Of a DNA stretch of 8,444 nucleotides, positions 1-6,794 are shown piece after piece (positions within the stretch are counted from its first letter, which is position 1; every line of letters begins with the position of its first letter). Where the stretch lies: contig JAKPAQ010000550.1 in the NCBI GenBank assembly GCA_029779385.1, forward strand, positions 1-8,444. Direction: 5' to 3'. A program made the position numbers and the translations under genes. The stretch comes from Actinomycetes bacterium. GTDB lineage: Bacteria > Actinomycetota > Actinomycetes > Propionibacteriales > Nocardioidaceae. The notes below the pieces were generated by a model. The model was given only the letters and a program-made list of their open reading frames with translations, did not search any database and had not been told where the DNA came from.

Positions 1-1008
1 ATCCTCGCGGCCGAACAGCCGCTGTCGATCCAAGTGCACCCGAGCGAGGCCGAGGCCCGCGAGGGGTTCGCGCGAGAGGAAGCCGCCGGCGTTCCGCTGG
101 ATTCGCCTCAACGGGTTTTCAAAGACCCTCATCACAAGCCAGAGATGGTTTACGCCCTGAGCACGTTCGATTCGCTGGTTGGCTTTCGCCCGACCGCCGA
201 AATTTTGCGAGTGTTCTCTCAGCTGGATTCCCCGACGGTGAACGCCGCCTCTTCGACGCTGCGCGCAAAACCTGGCTTCAAGGGCATCGTTCGAGTCCTA
301 GAGAACCTGTTGTTGGCTCCCCCGCCGGCGACCGAAATCGCCGACATCGTCATTCAGTGCAAGGCACTGGTCCACGACGGCGTCGACATCAAGCGCGCAT
401 ACTCGACGGCGGCAATGATCGCCCGTCATCACCCCGGCGACGTCGGCATCGTTGTGTCGCTGCTGCTGAACCGGTTTACCCTCCAGCCAGGCGAAGCGAT
501 CTTCTTGGGCACCGGCATCATCCACGCCCACCTGTCTGGCCTGTGCCTCGAAGCGATGGCCAACTCCGACAACGTGTTGCGCGCTGGCCTCACCCGCAAG
601 GCGCTGGACGTCGACGGGTTGATTCGTAGCCTCGGCGCTGGCATGGCACGGGTGGCGCGGGTCGAGGCCGGTTACCCCTCGTTCTCCACCGAGCTTTACA
701 GTCCGGCAGTCGACGAGTTCGCACTGGCGGTCACCCAAGTTTCGCCAGCGGATCCGGTAGGAGTGGACCTGATTCGCGCCGAGCACTCGATCATCATGTG
801 CATCGGCGGTTCGGTGGCATTGACCAGCGCAGCGGGCGAGACGTTCAACCTCAGTCGCGGCGATGCGGTCTACACCGACGACGGCGATACGAACCTGACG
901 CTGCTTGGCACCGGCGAAGTCGCGCAGATTTATCTGCCCGGCCCGAACACGCCCGAATCCGAACTCAGCGACCTGGTCGGCCACCGTCCGGTGCGCGCGC
1001 TCGACTGA
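1..1008 (+). CDS. manA: Mannose-6-phosphate isomerase, class I (5' end outside window)
   Basis: This zinc enzyme interconverts fructose-6-phosphate and mannose-6-phosphate in the cytoplasm, the entry step to GDP-mannose. The frame is open from base 1, so the gene starts upstream; the GTG at 34-36 is an internal Val codon inside the conserved stretch LSIQVHPSEAEA and is not the start. The 335 visible residues keep the class I zinc ligands: Gln11 and His13 in QVH, Glu48 in HKPEM, and His175 in GTGIIHAHLSG (counted from base 1). After them comes the family signature MANSDNVLRAGLT, then the C-terminal cupin-like half. The many relatives I recall read PAGN-like before the last His; here it is GTGI, a mild variation. 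Class I proteins are near 390-420 residues, so roughly 60-80 N-terminal residues are missing. It converges on manC, with one base between the stops. Identification is secure. Confidence 0.96.
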   Translation: MLAAEQPLSIQVHPSEAEAREGFAREEAAGVPLDSPQRVFKDPHHKPEMVYALSTFDSLVGFRPTAEILRVFSQLDSPTVNAASSTLRAKPGFKGIVRVLENLLLAPPPATEIADIVIQCKALVHDGVDIKRAYSTAAMIARHHPGDVGIVVSLLLNRFTLQPGEAIFLGTGIIHAHLSGLCLEAMANSDNVLRAGLTRKALDVDGLIRSLGAGMARVARVEAGYPSFSTELYSPAVDEFALAVTQVSPADPVGVDLIRAEHSIIMCIGGSVALTSAAGETFNLSRGDAVYTDDGDTNLTLLGTGEVAQIYLPGPNTPESELSDLVGHRPVRALD

Positions 1009-1009
1009 G

Positions 1010-2074
1010 TCAAAGCAGGTCGGACCGGCCGTTCTCGGCCAGTTTCTGGACTACTTCCTTGACCTGTTGGGACTTTGCCAGATCAAGCACCAGCACCGCA
1101 TCGTCGGTCTGCACAACGGCAACGTTGCGCAGCCCCAAGACGGCGATCTGAACGCCTTCGTCTCCTCGCGCCACCCCGTCGGCGTCGACCCAGACGACTC
1201 CCGGGGTCGAGCCGAGATCGGCGATCGCCGCGAAGTCACCGAGGTCGTCCCAACCGAAGGTTGCCGGCACGACGGCCATTCCGCCAGCTGCTGCCACCGG
1301 TTCGGCGACCGCGTGATCGATGGCGATCTTGGTCAGTTCGGGCCAGAGTCGTTCGAGTTCGGCGACGAAGCCAGCGGTCCCCCAAGCTTGGGCGATCTGG
1401 CGCAGTTGGGCGGCCAGATCCGGTTGGTACTGAGCGAGCGAATCGAGCAGCACCGAGGCGCGCACCACAAACATGCCCGCGTTCCAGAGGTGTTTTCCGC
1501 CAGCCAAGTACTCGCGTGCGGTTTCTTCGTTCGGCTTCTCGACGAAACTATCGACTTTGAGGGCAGTTTCTTGGCCGGCCAGAGCCTCACCGGAGGCGAT
1601 GTAGCCAAAAGCAGTCGAGGGCTCGGTTGGGGTCACGCCGATCGTCACGACGTAACCAGCCTCGGCGACCGATATTGCTTCGCGCACCGCAGCGGCGAAA
1701 TTTTGCGGATCGGGAATCCGGTGGTCGGCGGCGAATGAGCCGACGATCGCGTCGGGGTCGTCTCGTTCGATGATTGCTGCGGCCAACCCGATCGCGGGCA
1801 TCGAATCTCGCGGGCCAGGCTCGAGCAGCAGGTTGACCAACTCGGGCAGTTGCGCGGCGATTCCTTGAGCGTGGGCCGCACCCGAAACGACGTGAATCCG
1901 CTCCGGTGAAGTCAGCGGCAACATCCGGTCCCAAGTCTGCTGAATCAGCGTTCGGCCCGACCCGTCGAGGTCGAGTAGGAACTTGGGGTGAGCGCGGCGC
2001 GAAAGCGGCCAAAGTCGCGTGCCGGCGCCGCCGGCGGGAATGATTGCGTGGAAGGCGGACACGCGCGCCACCAT
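1010..2074 (-). CDS. manC: Mannose-1-phosphate guanylyltransferase (GDP-mannose pyrophosphorylase)
   Basis: The enzyme transfers GMP from GTP to mannose-1-phosphate, giving GDP-mannose for mannosylated glycans and glycolipids. The 354-residue product opens with the nucleotidyltransferase signature GGAGTRLWPLSRRAHPK (residues 15-31) and carries the sugar-binding motif FVEKP (177-181) and WNAGMF (197-202), all typical of the ManC family. It ends without the C-terminal cupin isomerase domain of bifunctional AlgA/ManC proteins, which fits a separate manA next door. I chose ATG at 2074, preceded by AAGG six bases upstream; GTG at 2062, just before the conserved SAFHAIIPAGG, is an alternative. The frame stays open to 2137, but those 21 residues are antisense to the neighbouring gene's N-terminus and resemble nothing in the family. 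The gene converges with manA and diverges from the carboxyltransferase. Phosphomannomutase (manB) is not visible in this window. Confidence 0.94.
   Translation of the reverse strand: MVARVSAFHAIIPAGGAGTRLWPLSRRAHPKFLLDLDGSGRTLIQQTWDRMLPLTSPERIHVVSGAAHAQGIAAQLPELVNLLLEPGPRDSMPAIGLAAAIIERDDPDAIVGSFAADHRIPDPQNFAAAVREAISVAEAGYVVTIGVTPTEPSTAFGYIASGEALAGQETALKVDSFVEKPNEETAREYLAGGKHLWNAGMFVVRASVLLDSLAQYQPDLAAQLRQIAQAWGTAGFVAELERLWPELTKIAIDHAVAEPVAAAGGMAVVPATFGWDDLGDFAAIADLGSTPGVVWVDADGVARGDEGVQIAVLGLRNVAVVQTDDAVLVLDLAKSQQVKEVVQKLAENGRSDLL
1027..1045 (+). terminator. Possible weak terminator hairpin for manA inside manC
   Basis: A perfect five-base-pair inverted repeat (GGCCG, loop TTCT, CGGCC at 1027-1040) lies 18 bases past the manA stop and is followed by AGTTTCT. 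It is the only hairpin I see that could end manA transcription before it runs far into manC antisense. The stem is short, the T tract is poor, and the bases also encode the ManC C-terminus, so this may be chance. Confidence 0.2.
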
Positions 2075-2084
2075 ACTTGACCTT

Positions 2085-3509
2085 GTGGCCCGACTGAATG
2101 CAAGCGAACTTATTGACCTCGTCCTCGATCCTGGCACTTGGGAGTCGTGGGACGAACCCGTCGACTACTCGGTCCAGTCCGAGCCGTATCGCACCGAATT
2201 GGTTGCTGCCGCCGCTCGGGCCGGAACGGACGAGTCGATCATCACCGGCCGCGCGTTGGTGCGAGGGCGGCCGGTCGCGGTGGTGGTCAACGAGTTCGGC
2301 TTCCTCGCCGGCTCGATCGGCAAAGTTTCGGCCGAACGAATCGTTGCTGCAGTCAGGCGAGCCACCAGCGAAGGAATCCCGATCCTGGCTACGACTGCTT
2401 CGGGAGGCACACGCATGCAAGAAGGCACTGCGGCGTTCGTGCGGATGATCGACATTTCGCGCGCCCTGATGGACCACCGGAAGGCCGGACTGCCGTATTT
2501 GGTTTACCTGCGCCATCCGACCACCGGCGGCGTATTCGCCTCTTGGGGTTCGCTCGGGCACGTGACGATCGCCGAACCGGGCGCCCTAGTCGGATTCCTT
2601 GGCCCGAAGGTCTACGAACTGCTCAACGGCAAGCCGTTCCCGCCGGGCATCCAAACGTCCGACAACCTCGCGAACCGCGGCATCATCGACGCGGTTGCGT
2701 TGCCCGAGGAACTGCCGTCGATGGTCGATCGGGCCCTGGAGATCCTGATCGATCCACCCATTGAATCCACGCGCGAACGCCGCCCGGAGGCAACGATTCA
2801 AGTGACCGAAACCTGGGAGTCGGTGCTACTGACGCGAACGCCCGATCGGCCAGGGGTGCGAGAGGTGCTGCGCTGGGGCACCGACGGGATCATCCGTCTC
2901 CAAGGAACCGAGGACGGTGAGCGCGATGCGGCGATGATCGTGGCGCTCGCGCGAATCGACGGTGAGCCGTGCGTCGTGATCGGTCAGGATCGGGCCAGCC
3001 AGAGTCGGGTCAAGCCGATGGGTCCGGCGGCGTTGCGTGAGGCTCGCCGAGGGATGCGGCTAGCAAATGAGTTGGGGCTCCCGCTGGTTTCGTTCATCGA
3101 CACCCCCGGCGCGGAGTTGTCGCCAGAGGCCGAGCAGGGCGCAATCGCCGGCGAAATCGCCAGGTGCATCAGTTCGATGTCCACGATGCTAGTGCCATCA
3201 GTTTCGGTGCTGCTTGGCCAAGGTTGCGGTGGCGGGGCGCTCGCGCTTTTGCCGGCCTCGACGGTGATCGCTACCGAGCACTCTTGGCTTTCGCCGCTGC
3301 CGCCGGAAGGCGCTAGCGCGATCGTGCACGGCGATGTCGACCATGCTGCCCAAATGGCTGCCGCCCAACGCATCAGCGCCTTTGACCTGAAGGAAGCAGG
3401 CGCAGTACAGCACATCATTGCCGAGCCGACTGGTGATGACCCCGAGGCCTTTTCGCGCGCGGTCGCCGCCGAAGTGGCCCACCAGTTACGCGCCCTGCAG
3501 GGGCGCTGA
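2085..3509 (+). CDS. accD3: Fused beta/alpha acyl-CoA carboxyltransferase, AccD3-like
   Basis: The product resembles acetyl-CoA carboxylase carboxyltransferase, which moves CO2 from biotin carrier protein to an acyl-CoA, with both halves in one 474-residue chain. The N-terminal half is AccD-like: SGGTRMQEG at residues 106-114, then TTGGVFASWGSLGH and the EPGALVGFLGP segment. The C-terminal half is AccA-like: GPAALREARRGM from residue 313, FIDTPGA at 337-343, GQGCGGGALA at 378-387, then SPLPPEGASAIV. The cysteine zinc ribbon of E. coli AccD is absent, and there is no biotin attachment motif or biotin carboxylase domain. Overall length and the N-terminal pattern match my memory of mycobacterial AccD3 (Rv0904c, about 495 residues). 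I chose GTG at 2085 because it gives an N-terminus lining up with that protein; ATG at 2040 or 2019 would overlap manC and add non-family sequence. No clear Shine-Dalgarno precedes 2085, so the mRNA may be leaderless. The acyl substrate cannot be read from sequence. Confidence 0.87.
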   Translation: MARLNASELIDLVLDPGTWESWDEPVDYSVQSEPYRTELVAAAARAGTDESIITGRALVRGRPVAVVVNEFGFLAGSIGKVSAERIVAAVRRATSEGIPILATTASGGTRMQEGTAAFVRMIDISRALMDHRKAGLPYLVYLRHPTTGGVFASWGSLGHVTIAEPGALVGFLGPKVYELLNGKPFPPGIQTSDNLANRGIIDAVALPEELPSMVDRALEILIDPPIESTRERRPEATIQVTETWESVLLTRTPDRPGVREVLRWGTDGIIRLQGTEDGERDAAMIVALARIDGEPCVVIGQDRASQSRVKPMGPAALREARRGMRLANELGLPLVSFIDTPGAELSPEAEQGAIAGEIARCISSMSTMLVPSVSVLLGQGCGGGALALLPASTVIATEHSWLSPLPPEGASAIVHGDVDHAAQMAAAQRISAFDLKEAGAVQHIIAEPTGDDPEAFSRAVAAEVAHQLRALQGR

Positions 3510-4300
3510 TGAACCTCATCGAACTGGCGCACCTAGCCCACGTGGCCGACGGAGTGAGCCCGTTCAATGAGGCGTCGCTGATCGCGTTGACCGATGGCGC
3601 GAGCCTGCGAGTCGACCTGTTGAGCGAGTTTGGTGGCGCGGTTGCCGTTGGCGATGCTCCGGTCGAATTTGCGATTGCCCCGAGCCACCGCCGCCAAGGT
3701 CACGGGGCCTCACTGCTGGCGCAGTTGCTGGCCGCCGGCGAGACCCATTTTTGGGCCCACGGCGATCTGCCCGCAGCAGTGTCATTGGCCGCGGCGGCCG
3801 GTTTGGTGGCCGAGCGAGTGCTGCTGCGATTGTCCTCCACAAATTCGGTGGTGCCTGATTTCGGGGTGGCCGAAGGCCTAACGATTCGCACCTTCGACGA
3901 CGGTGACGCCGAAGAATTGGTGGCGTTGAACGCGCGTGCTTTTGCCAATCACCCCGAACAGGGTCAAATGACGCTGGCTGATTTCAATCGGCGACGGGCC
4001 GAGCCGTGGTTCGATCCGGCCGGGGTGTTCATTGCGGTGCGCGATGGCCAGATGGTCGGCTTTCACTGGACCAAGGTCGAGGGCCAAACCGGTGAAGTCT
4101 ATGTAGTCGGCGTGGACCCGTCCGCTCACGGCGGCGGCATCGGCACGGCCTTGACGGCCGCCGGCCTGCGCTATCTCTGGGGCCGAGGCGTGGCCGAAGT
4201 GGATTTGTATGTCGAAGGCGACAACGTACCGGCGCTCAAGGTCTATCGAAATCTAGGTTTTGGCGAGAGGGCCCGAGACGTGCTTTACGTCGTGAGTTGA
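3509..4300 (+). CDS. mshD: Mycothiol synthase (tandem GNAT acetyltransferase)
   Basis: MshD acetylates the cysteine amine of Cys-GlcN-Ins with acetyl-CoA, the last step in making mycothiol, the actinobacterial low-molecular-weight thiol. The 263 residues form two GNAT domains. The N-terminal one (about 1-115) has a degenerate acetyl-CoA loop around RRQGHG and the conserved FWAHGDL. The C-terminal one (about 122-263) carries MshD signatures in order: NHPEQGQMT, EPWFDPAG, FHWTKV, GEVYVVGVDPSAHGGGIG (loop, residues 197-212) and LYVEGDNVPALKVYRNLGF. The M. tuberculosis enzyme is about 315 residues; this one is shorter mainly in the N-terminal domain. The start ATG overlaps the preceding stop by one base (TGATG), so translation is probably coupled to the carboxyltransferase. 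Known actinobacterial mshD genes often sit near phosphate-transport genes, as here. Identification is secure. Confidence 0.95.
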   Translation: MNLIELAHLAHVADGVSPFNEASLIALTDGASLRVDLLSEFGGAVAVGDAPVEFAIAPSHRRQGHGASLLAQLLAAGETHFWAHGDLPAAVSLAAAAGLVAERVLLRLSSTNSVVPDFGVAEGLTIRTFDDGDAEELVALNARAFANHPEQGQMTLADFNRRRAEPWFDPAGVFIAVRDGQMVGFHWTKVEGQTGEVYVVGVDPSAHGGGIGTALTAAGLRYLWGRGVAEVDLYVEGDNVPALKVYRNLGFGERARDVLYVVS

Positions 4301-4333
4301 GCTATCTGGCAAATACGATGCCGAACTTCCTTA

Positions 4334-4356
4334 ACATCTGTAACATCAATCACATC
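4334..4356 (+). repeat. Three ACATC repeats at exact 9-base spacing
   Basis: ACATC occurs at 4334-4338, 4343-4347 and 4352-4356, exactly nine bases apart, in an AT-richer stretch between mshD and the next gene. The array overlaps the CRP-like palindrome. Evenly spaced short repeats can be binding sites for a regulator that binds as an oligomer, but three copies of five bases is weak evidence. Confidence 0.4.
4339..4354. promoter_or_regulatory. Candidate CRP/GlxR-family operator
   Basis: TGTAACATCAATCACA matches the CRP/GlxR consensus TGTGA-N6-TCACA at nine of ten specified bases, the exception being A for G at position four. It lies between mshD and the small membrane protein gene, 52 bases before that gene's start codon, a plausible operator distance. 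The palindrome is seen in the sequence; binding is inferred. A single site with one mismatch can occur by chance, and part of its match comes from an ACATC repeat running through it. Confidence 0.35.
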
Positions 4357-4370
4357 TGCATCAACAGATG
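4353..4370. other. Inverted repeat CATCTG / CAGATG in the mshD downstream region
   Basis: A perfect six-base-pair inverted repeat, CATCTG (4353-4358) and CAGATG (4365-4370), surrounds a six-base loop. It lies 53 bases past the mshD stop and 37 bases before the small gene. It has no T tract after it, so it is a poor intrinsic terminator; it could be an mRNA leader hairpin or an operator half-site pair. Confidence 0.3.
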
Positions 4371-4393
4371 GCGTTCTCCCCTATCCGGCGAAC

Positions 4394-4403
4394 GAGAGGA
4401 AGG
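4394..4403 (+). promoter_or_regulatory. Strong ribosome binding site deciding the small-ORF start
   Basis: GAGAGGAAGG is purine-rich and close to the anti-Shine-Dalgarno complement. GAGG at 4396-4399 lies seven bases from ATG 4407. It is the best ribosome binding site in the window and supports 4407 over 4368. Confidence 0.65.
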
Positions 4404-4406
4404 TCG

Positions 4407-4598
4407 ATGGAGCAATCGCACGCAGTCCGGCTCCCGAGCGAGCCGGCTAAAGAGGCCAGTCTGGCCGCCCCACTGGCTACTACCCCTGCGGCCGCCCCGC
4501 AATTTCGCCACGCGATGACTTGGTTCGTCCTGCTTTCGATTCCGCTCTGGGCGCTGATTATTGGCGGCGGCTACCTAGCCTTCCAAGCGTTCAACTAA
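4407..4598 (+). CDS. Small single-pass membrane protein of unknown function
   Basis: I do not recognise this 63-residue protein. Residues 1-35 are hydrophilic and rich in Ala and Pro; residues about 38-58 (from [20 protein letters not shown] onward) form one strongly hydrophobic helix with a triple glycine, and the protein ends a few residues later. Arg34 and His35 just before the helix suggest the N-terminus stays in the cytoplasm. The hydrophobic run does not look like a cleaved signal peptide because it sits at the C-terminus. I chose ATG at 4407 because GAGAGGAAGG (4394-4403) sits directly upstream; ATG at 4368 in the same frame would add 13 basic residues and place that strong ribosome binding site inside the gene. 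It lies between mshD and ppk, and the ppk PHO box starts seven bases after its stop. The good ribosome binding site and clear membrane segment support a real gene; its role is unknown. Confidence 0.7.
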   Translation: MEQSHAVRLPSEPAKEASLAAPLATTPAAAPQFRHAMTWFVLLSIPLWALIIGGGYLAFQAFN

Positions 4599-4605
4599 AA
4601 CTGCC

Positions 4606-4627
4606 GTTCACCTGTTCTTTACCTTTG
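4606..4627 (+). promoter_or_regulatory. PHO box (PhoP operator) upstream of ppk, two 11-nt units
   Basis: Two adjoining 11-base units, GTTCACCTGTT (4606-4616) and CTTTACCTTTG (4617-4627), follow the Streptomyces PhoP direct-repeat pattern, in which GTTCACC-type cores recur every 11 bases. The first unit has a perfect core, the second a degenerate one. The box begins seven bases after the small membrane protein gene and ends 17 bases before the ppk ATG, so it probably overlaps or replaces the -35 region of a phosphate-regulated ppk promoter. Repeat and spacing are seen; PhoP control is inferred from known ppk and pst regulation in related bacteria. Confidence 0.7.
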
Positions 4628-4642
4628 CGTGGCAAAGTAAAG
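4617..4642 (+). promoter_or_regulatory. Hairpin-forming palindrome ending 2 bases before the ppk start codon
   Basis: CTTTA (4617-4621), one unpaired C, CTTTGC (4623-4628), loop GTG, GCAAAG (4632-4637) and TAAAG (4638-4642) make an 11-base-pair stem with a single bulge. It shares its left arm with the second PHO-box unit and its right arm fills the ribosome-binding region of ppk, where no good Shine-Dalgarno is seen. If transcribed it could hide the start region; if not, it could be a dyad operator. Confidence 0.5.
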
Positions 4643-4644
4643 AC

Positions 4645-6777
4645 ATGGAGACCACTGAAGTGACGGTCCCCGAATCGTTTGCCACCTCACCTGACGAGTT
4701 CGATGTGGACCCCCCTTACGATTTGGGCCTAGTCGACTTGGCCGAAGACCGGTTCCTCGATCGCGAGCTTTCTTGGCTCGCCTTCAACGCGCGTGTTTTG
4801 GAACTGGCAGCCGACCCGTCCCAACCACTCCTTGAGCGAATCCGCTTCATGGCGATTTTCGGCAGCAACCTCGACGAATTCTTCATGGTGCGCATTGCCG
4901 GCTTGAAGCGTCGAATCGCCGCCGGCGTAGCTGTGCCGTCAGCCAGCGGAATGAAACCGCGAGACGTGCTCAATACGAGCCTGCGAGCCAGCCACGAGCT
5001 AATGGAGGAGCAGTCCCGGCTGCTCCGCGGAACACTAATCCCGAGCTTGGCTGCCGAAGGGATCGACATCCTGCGCTGGGAGGAGCTAACCGCTGCCGAA
5101 CGTAGCCAAGCCACCGAGTTCTTCGGCAAACGCGTCTTCCCAGTGCTGACTCCGCTGGCCGTCGACCCGGCCCACCCGTTCCCATACATCTCGGGGCTGT
5201 CGCTAAACATCGCGCTAGTTATTCGAAACCCAAAAACCGGCAAGGACCACTTCGCCCGAGTCAAGGTCCCCGACGTAATTAGCCGATGGATCCAAACGGC
5301 CGAAGGCAGATACGTCGCCCTCGAAGATGTCATCTCGGCAAACCTAAACAGCTTGTTTCCGGGGATGGAAATCATCGACCACCACATCTTCCGGGTGACC
5401 CGCAACGAAGACTTAGAAGTCGAAGAAGACGACGCCGAAAACCTACTCAAGGCGCTCGAGCAAGAGCTGCTGCGGCGCCGTTTCGGGCCGCCCGTTCGCC
5501 TCGAGGTCGACGAATCAATGTCTGCGGACGTCTTGGATCTACTTGTCGGCGAACTCGGCATCAGCGACGAAGAAGTATTCCGGCTCACCGGCCCACTTGA
5601 TCTGCGCAGCCTAAACGAGATAGCCGACATCGATCGGCCCGAACTGAAGTTCAATCCGTTCGTCCCCGGAACGCACGAGCACCTTGCCGAGGTCGAAAGC
5701 GCCAGCCCCGTCGATGTGTTCACTGCCCTTCGCCGCCGTGACGTGCTTGTTCACCATCCGTACGACTCATTCGCCACGAGCGTGCAACGCTTCATCGAAC
5801 AGGCCGCCGCCGATCCACAGGTGCTGGCGATCAAACAGACCCTCTACCGAACTTCCGGCGATTCGCCGATCATCGATTCACTGGTCGATGCTGCCCGGGC
5901 CGGTAAACAGGTACTTGTTTTGGTGGAAATTAAGGCCCGCTTCGACGAGCAGGCCAACATCCGTTGGGCCCGCAAGTTGGAGCGCGCTGGCTGCCATGTC
6001 GTCTACGGCTTGGTTGGGCTAAAGACGCACTGCAAACTCGCCCTCGTCATCCGTGATGAACCTGACGGATTGCGGCGCTACGCCCATATCGGCACCGGCA
6101 ACTACAACCCCAAGACTGCTAGAAACTACGAGGACTTCGGACTGCTGACGGCAAACCCGACGATCACGCACGACCTGACCGAGTTGTTCAACAGCCTGTC
6201 CGGCTTCGCGATCACCAGCGACTACGACTCGCTCATGGTCGCCCCGCGTGAGTTGCGTGCTGGCCTGATCTCGCGGATAGATCGCGAAATCACCCACCAC
6301 CAAGCCGGTCGACCAGCGAAAATCTCGTTCAAGGTGAACTCACTCGTTGACGAAGGGATCATCGACAAGCTATACGAGGCCTCGTGTGCCGGAGTCGACG
6401 TCGATTTAGTGGTCCGCGGGATCTGCTCGCTACGTCCGGGCGTTCCAGGCTTGTCTGAGCGGATTCGAGTCCGCAGCCTGTTGGGGCGATTCCTCGAGCA
6501 CAGCCGGGTATTTCGCTTCGCGAACGGCGACGATCCCGAGGTATGGATCGGCTCTGCCGACATGATGCACCGCAATCTTGACCGTCGGGTCGAGGTGCTA
6601 GTTAAGATTCCGGCCGCGGCCCATGTTGCTCAACTGAGCGAACTGCTCGAAACAATGGCGGCCGACACCACCGCGTCTTGGCACTTAGGGCCGGACGGAA
6701 CCTGGGTTCGCCACGGCGGGGAAAACATGCAAGAACTACTAATCGCGCGCGCGCGTGCGCGTCGATCCCGAGACTGA
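4645..6777 (+). CDS. ppk: Polyphosphate kinase 1
   Basis: Ppk1 reversibly polymerises the gamma-phosphate of ATP into inorganic polyphosphate, usually at the inner face of the membrane. The 710 residues show the four-domain layout: N-terminal domain with [13 protein letters not shown] and [18 protein letters not shown] (about 40-90), head domain (about 125-320) with [19 protein letters not shown], and two phospholipase-D-like catalytic domains. His462 in [12 protein letters not shown] and His481 in [10 protein letters not shown] are 19 residues apart, like His435 (the phosphorylated residue) and His454 of E. coli. The last domain has HSRVFRF and [17 protein letters not shown]. Length is near the 742 residues I recall for M. 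tuberculosis Ppk1. ATG at 4645 lacks a clear ribosome binding site and follows a PHO box and a hairpin, so expression is probably tied to phosphate supply. The mutT1-like gene starts 17 bases after its stop, suggesting one operon. Confidence 0.97.
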   Translation: METTEVTVPESFATSPDEFDVDPPYDLGLVDLAEDRFLDRELSWLAFNARVLELAADPSQPLLERIRFMAIFGSNLDEFFMVRIAGLKRRIAAGVAVPSASGMKPRDVLNTSLRASHELMEEQSRLLRGTLIPSLAAEGIDILRWEELTAAERSQATEFFGKRVFPVLTPLAVDPAHPFPYISGLSLNIALVIRNPKTGKDHFARVKVPDVISRWIQTAEGRYVALEDVISANLNSLFPGMEIIDHHIFRVTRNEDLEVEEDDAENLLKALEQELLRRRFGPPVRLEVDESMSADVLDLLVGELGISDEEVFRLTGPLDLRSLNEIADIDRPELKFNPFVPGTHEHLAEVESASPVDVFTALRRRDVLVHHPYDSFATSVQRFIEQAAADPQVLAIKQTLYRTSGDSPIIDSLVDAARAGKQVLVLVEIKARFDEQANIRWARKLERAGCHVVYGLVGLKTHCKLALVIRDEPDGLRRYAHIGTGNYNPKTARNYEDFGLLTANPTITHDLTELFNSLSGFAITSDYDSLMVAPRELRAGLISRIDREITHHQAGRPAKISFKVNSLVDEGIIDKLYEASCAGVDVDLVVRGICSLRPGVPGLSERIRVRSLLGRFLEHSRVFRFANGDDPEVWIGSADMMHRNLDRRVEVLVKIPAAAHVAQLSELLETMAADTTASWHLGPDGTWVRHGGENMQELLIARARARRSRD

Positions 6778-6794
6778 GAGCGCAAACTGGACTC

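Noticed and set aside
34..36. GTG as a start codon for the first gene
   Set aside because: The same frame is open to base 1 and encodes conserved ManA sequence upstream, so this is an internal valine.
298..984. 228-residue open frame on the minus strand
   Set aside because: It lies wholly antisense to manA, shows no recognisable domain, and is the usual long shadow frame of high-GC coding DNA.
905..1738. 277-residue plus-strand open frame across the manA-manC junction
   Set aside because: It overlaps the end of manA in another frame and is antisense to manC, with low-complexity unrelated sequence.
2019..2084. Upstream extension of the carboxyltransferase to ATG 2019 or ATG 2040
   Set aside because: The added residues are antisense to the conserved ManC N-terminus and do not match the family; GTG 2085 gives a family-like N-terminus.
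1587..2561. 324-residue minus-strand open frame
   Set aside because: It overlaps manC in a different frame and is antisense to the carboxyltransferase; its Arg-rich composition is typical of a shadow frame.
4314..4319. TACGAT as a -10 promoter element downstream of mshD
   Set aside because: No convincing -35 lies at 16-19 bases upstream, so it is not supported beyond a hexamer match.
4297..4518. 73-residue open frame overlapping the mshD stop
   Set aside because: It needs a TTG start with no good ribosome binding site and conflicts with the well-supported 63-residue gene in another frame.
4716..5723. 335-residue minus-strand open frame inside ppk
   Set aside because: It is antisense to the conserved ppk N-terminal half and is Ser/Arg-rich with no domain.
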